Positions 62,471 to 64,000 of a stretch of 64,000 nucleotides of DNA are shown piece by piece. The notes below the pieces were generated by a model. The model ran no database searches. It had not been told where the DNA came from and worked only from the letters and a program-made list of their open reading frames with translations. Every line of letters starts with the position of its first letter. Within the stretch, counting starts at the first letter, position 1. The stretch comes from Candidatus Poribacteria bacterium (GTDB lineage Bacteria > Poribacteria > WGA-4E > WGA-3G), in contig JAGFCB010000099.1 of assembly GCA_022394775.1 (NCBI GenBank), positions 1-64,000 of the forward strand. The letters are read 5' to 3'. The position numbers and the translations under genes were made by a program.

Positions 62471-63352
62471 TTAGAAGTTTACCGTAACGCCTCTCTCTTG
62501 GAGTAGTGGGATATGGGTGTTAATGGCGGCATCATCCAAAGGGTTGTCTTGCAACCCGACAGTGTCTCCGGTGCCCAACCCCGTATTCGTTACGAGCGGC
62601 GAAATATCGGATATATGGTTATTCCACAGATACAGCGAGGTTAGGTTCGTGAGATTTTCAAGGGGTGAAACATCCGATAACCAGTTATCGATCAGAAATA
62701 GCCCTGTCAGATTCGTAAGATTTGCAAGGGGTGAAACATCTAACAACTGATTATCGTTTAAATACAGTGATGTTAGGTTTGTGAGATTTTCAAGGGGTGA
62801 AACACTTGATAACCGATTCTCGATCAGTTCCAATCGTCTCAGATTCGTGAGATTTTCAAGGGGTGAAACATCCGATAACTGGTTCCTGCTTAGATTCAGC
62901 GAGGTTAGGTTCGTGAGATTTGCGAGGAGTGAAACATCCGATATCTGATTAGTAGACAGCCCCAACACTGTCAGGTTCGTAAGATTTGCAAGGGGTGAAA
63001 CATCCGATATTTGGTTGGGAACATCTGAGTCCGAACTATTGCTCAAATTTAGTGCTGTCAGGTTCGTGGCATACTCTAAACCGGTGAGGTCTAAGATCTG
63101 ACGGTCCTGAGCTGAAAGTGTTTTCAGGGTTTGCAGCACCTCGGCGGTCAGTGGTGCCTCCGCTGTCAAACCCAGTGTCTCACGCACTGCAGCAGCTAAG
63201 TTCGCATCCGGTATCAAACTAACTTCTACTAATATCTCCTCTTCCACAAGCGATTCGACAGCGGTCTCAACCATTTGCTGTCTCTCGTTGCAGCCAATGA
63301 CATATACACAACACAGTAAAATCACAAACAAGAGTGTTTGACATCTTTTCAT
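62471..63352 (-). CDS. Leucine-rich-repeat lipoprotein (SDS22/internalin-type)
   Basis: 293 residues. Lipoprotein signal ends VYVIGC. A short conserved N-terminal motif LIPDANLAAAVRETLGL follows, as in many bacterial LRR proteins of this type. Then come about eight 22-residue repeats of the form NLTNLTSLNLSRNQLSDVSP (about 90-270) and a C-terminal cap. Consecutive repeats are very similar in DNA. It forms a curved solenoid that binds proteins, and would be displayed on the membrane. Ribosome site AAGGAAAA. Fragments of related genes flank it on both sides (62160-62255 and 63390-63542), suggesting a once larger LRR family here. Confidence 0.9.
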   Translation of the reverse strand: MKRCQTLLFVILLCCVYVIGCNERQQMVETAVESLVEEEILVEVSLIPDANLAAAVRETLGLTAEAPLTAEVLQTLKTLSAQDRQILDLTGLEYATNLTALNLSNSSDSDVPNQISDVSPLANLTNLTVLGLSTNQISDVSLLANLTNLTSLNLSRNQLSDVSPLENLTNLRRLELIENRLSSVSPLENLTNLTSLYLNDNQLLDVSPLANLTNLTGLFLIDNWLSDVSPLENLTNLTSLYLWNNHISDISPLVTNTGLGTGDTVGLQDNPLDDAAINTHIPLLQERGVTVNF

Positions 63353-63389
63353 TTTTGTTTTCCTTTTTTTAAGTGTTCTAATGGTAGCG

Positions 63390-63542
63390 TTATCGGTTCT
63401 GAGCGATCAAGTGATATACTCTCGAAACCACAGCACCTGCAGCCAAATTAGCATCAGGCATATATATAACCTGTGCAGAGACAACGTTAAACCAACTGCT
63501 ACAGATAACAGCAACAAACACAGATGTGTAGAGACGTTTCAT
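63390..63542 (-). pseudogene. Truncated LRR-family gene (signal peptide plus first motif)
   Basis: 50-codon frame: signal peptide MKRLYTSVFVAVICSSWFNV followed by VSAQVIYMPDANLAAGAVVS, the same PDANLAA motif that follows the lipobox of the intact LRR gene 37 bp downstream. After that the frame diverges and stops. Either a broken LRR gene or a very short exported peptide. No typical ribosome site other than AGAG. Confidence 0.6.
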
Positions 63543-63945
63543 TGAAATCTACTCTTTGTGCTTTAGACATCTTCAAATTACCGGTCAAAACTTTCAGGAA
63601 ATAGAGATATGCTTAAAACACGATGTGAACTGGCAAAAACCGTTCAAATTCTATAATTAAGTTTTAAGACAATAATTTTTAAATAGACTAATTATATATT
63701 AATTGACTTTATACTTAAAAATTATACCGTTTTTAGTTTATAAAGTCAAATTAAATATGATGCAAAAAAGTTTTCTATAGATATAGCATTCCGTTAGAGT
63801 ATTTACAAATCAAGCAGCAAAATGACCTGAGTCATAAATCACAAACACTTGAATAAGTGAAACATTTGTGATATTATGTCTTACACAATTTTTCGCACCA
63901 GATAAAACATACATACTTGATAGTACTTCCAAAATATCACCTAAA
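63543..63945. other. AT-rich intergenic region
   Basis: About 400 bp, very AT-rich (63650-63780 especially). No gene or repeat recognised. Confidence 0.4.
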
Positions 63946-63960
63946 TTGTCCGAACTATAG
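63946..63960 (+). promoter_or_regulatory. Conserved upstream element TTGTCC(A/G)AACTATAG
   Basis: TTGTCCGAACTATAG. The same element stands at 11135-11149 (TTGTCCAAACTATAG) and 10012-10025 (CGTCCAAACTATAG), each 17 bp before the start codon of a lipoprotein gene. Here an ATG follows 16 bp later, at 63977, running out of the window. Confidence 0.45.
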
Positions 63961-63976
63961 CAAAACGGACTAAACG

Positions 63977-64000
63977 ATGAATTCATTGAAAGATATTATT
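63977..64000 (+). CDS. Possible start of a gene leaving the window
   Basis: ATG followed by seven sense codons (MNSLKDII). It is supported only by the conserved TTGTCC-AACTATAG element in the position seen before two other genes. Too short to identify. Confidence 0.25.

Overview
The window looks like a chromosomal segment of a sponge- or marine-associated bacterium of the Candidatus Poribacteria / planctomycete-like type. This is an inference from gene content: secreted WD40, ankyrin and leucine-rich-repeat proteins, dockerin repeats, a FlgD/T9SS-like C-terminal domain with NYPNPFNPETWIPYQL, a Cys-type sulfatase with a SUMF1-domain protein, phytanoyl-CoA dioxygenase, Gfo/Idh/MocA oxidoreductase and sugar isomerase families. 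No rRNA, tRNA or CRISPR array was recognised. Intergenic DNA is rich in short palindromic repeats, MITE-like elements and IS200/IS605-type (TnpB) remnants.

Layout. 0-0.5 kb: 3' part of a tnpB gene with its structured right end. 0.8-5.7 kb: minus-strand unit of two paralogous Rieske-domain proteins around an ankyrin-repeat protein, with a MITE inside it. 6.3-8.3 kb: two tandem TolB-like propeller proteins. 8.4-9.8 kb: sulfatase. 10-12.8 kb: three paralogous small lipoproteins, two with duplicated leaders. 12.8-15.9 kb: SHMT-like enzyme diverging from an enolase-superfamily protein, plus a small unknown. 16-20.3 kb: minus-strand secreted proteins (VCBS/UnbV, SUMF1-like, two lectin-fold paralogues). 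20.6-26.8 kb: TIM-barrel isomerase, a DUF6178-like split pair, HEAT lipoprotein, MsrA, an efflux membrane-fusion protein and an unknown TTG-start protein. 26.8-27.7 kb: gene debris and structured palindromes. 27.7-29.8 kb: sigma-54 activator with a degenerate receiver.

30-49.7 kb is the most striking part. A consensus -24/-12 sigma-54 promoter, preceded by 21-bp-spaced direct repeats, points toward a tiny membrane protein and then six same-strand genes for large exported proteins. Four are WD40 giants with dockerin repeats, one of which also carries a metzincin protease domain. One is a cohesin + dockerin + metzincin protein and one is LolA-like. All except the LolA-like one end in the same C-terminal surface-sorting domain. 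I infer a sigma-54-controlled surface complex held together by cohesin-dockerin contacts.

49.8-51.9 kb: decayed IS982-like transposase beside an intact TnpB element. 52.4-61.6 kb: mostly minus-strand metabolic genes (SAM methyltransferase, Gfo/Idh/MocA oxidoreductase, LamG protein, phytanoyl-CoA dioxygenase, possible ATP-grasp-like protein, SerA, PaaK/CapK-like adenylate enzyme). 61.6-64 kb: MITE, an intact LRR lipoprotein and LRR-family remnants.
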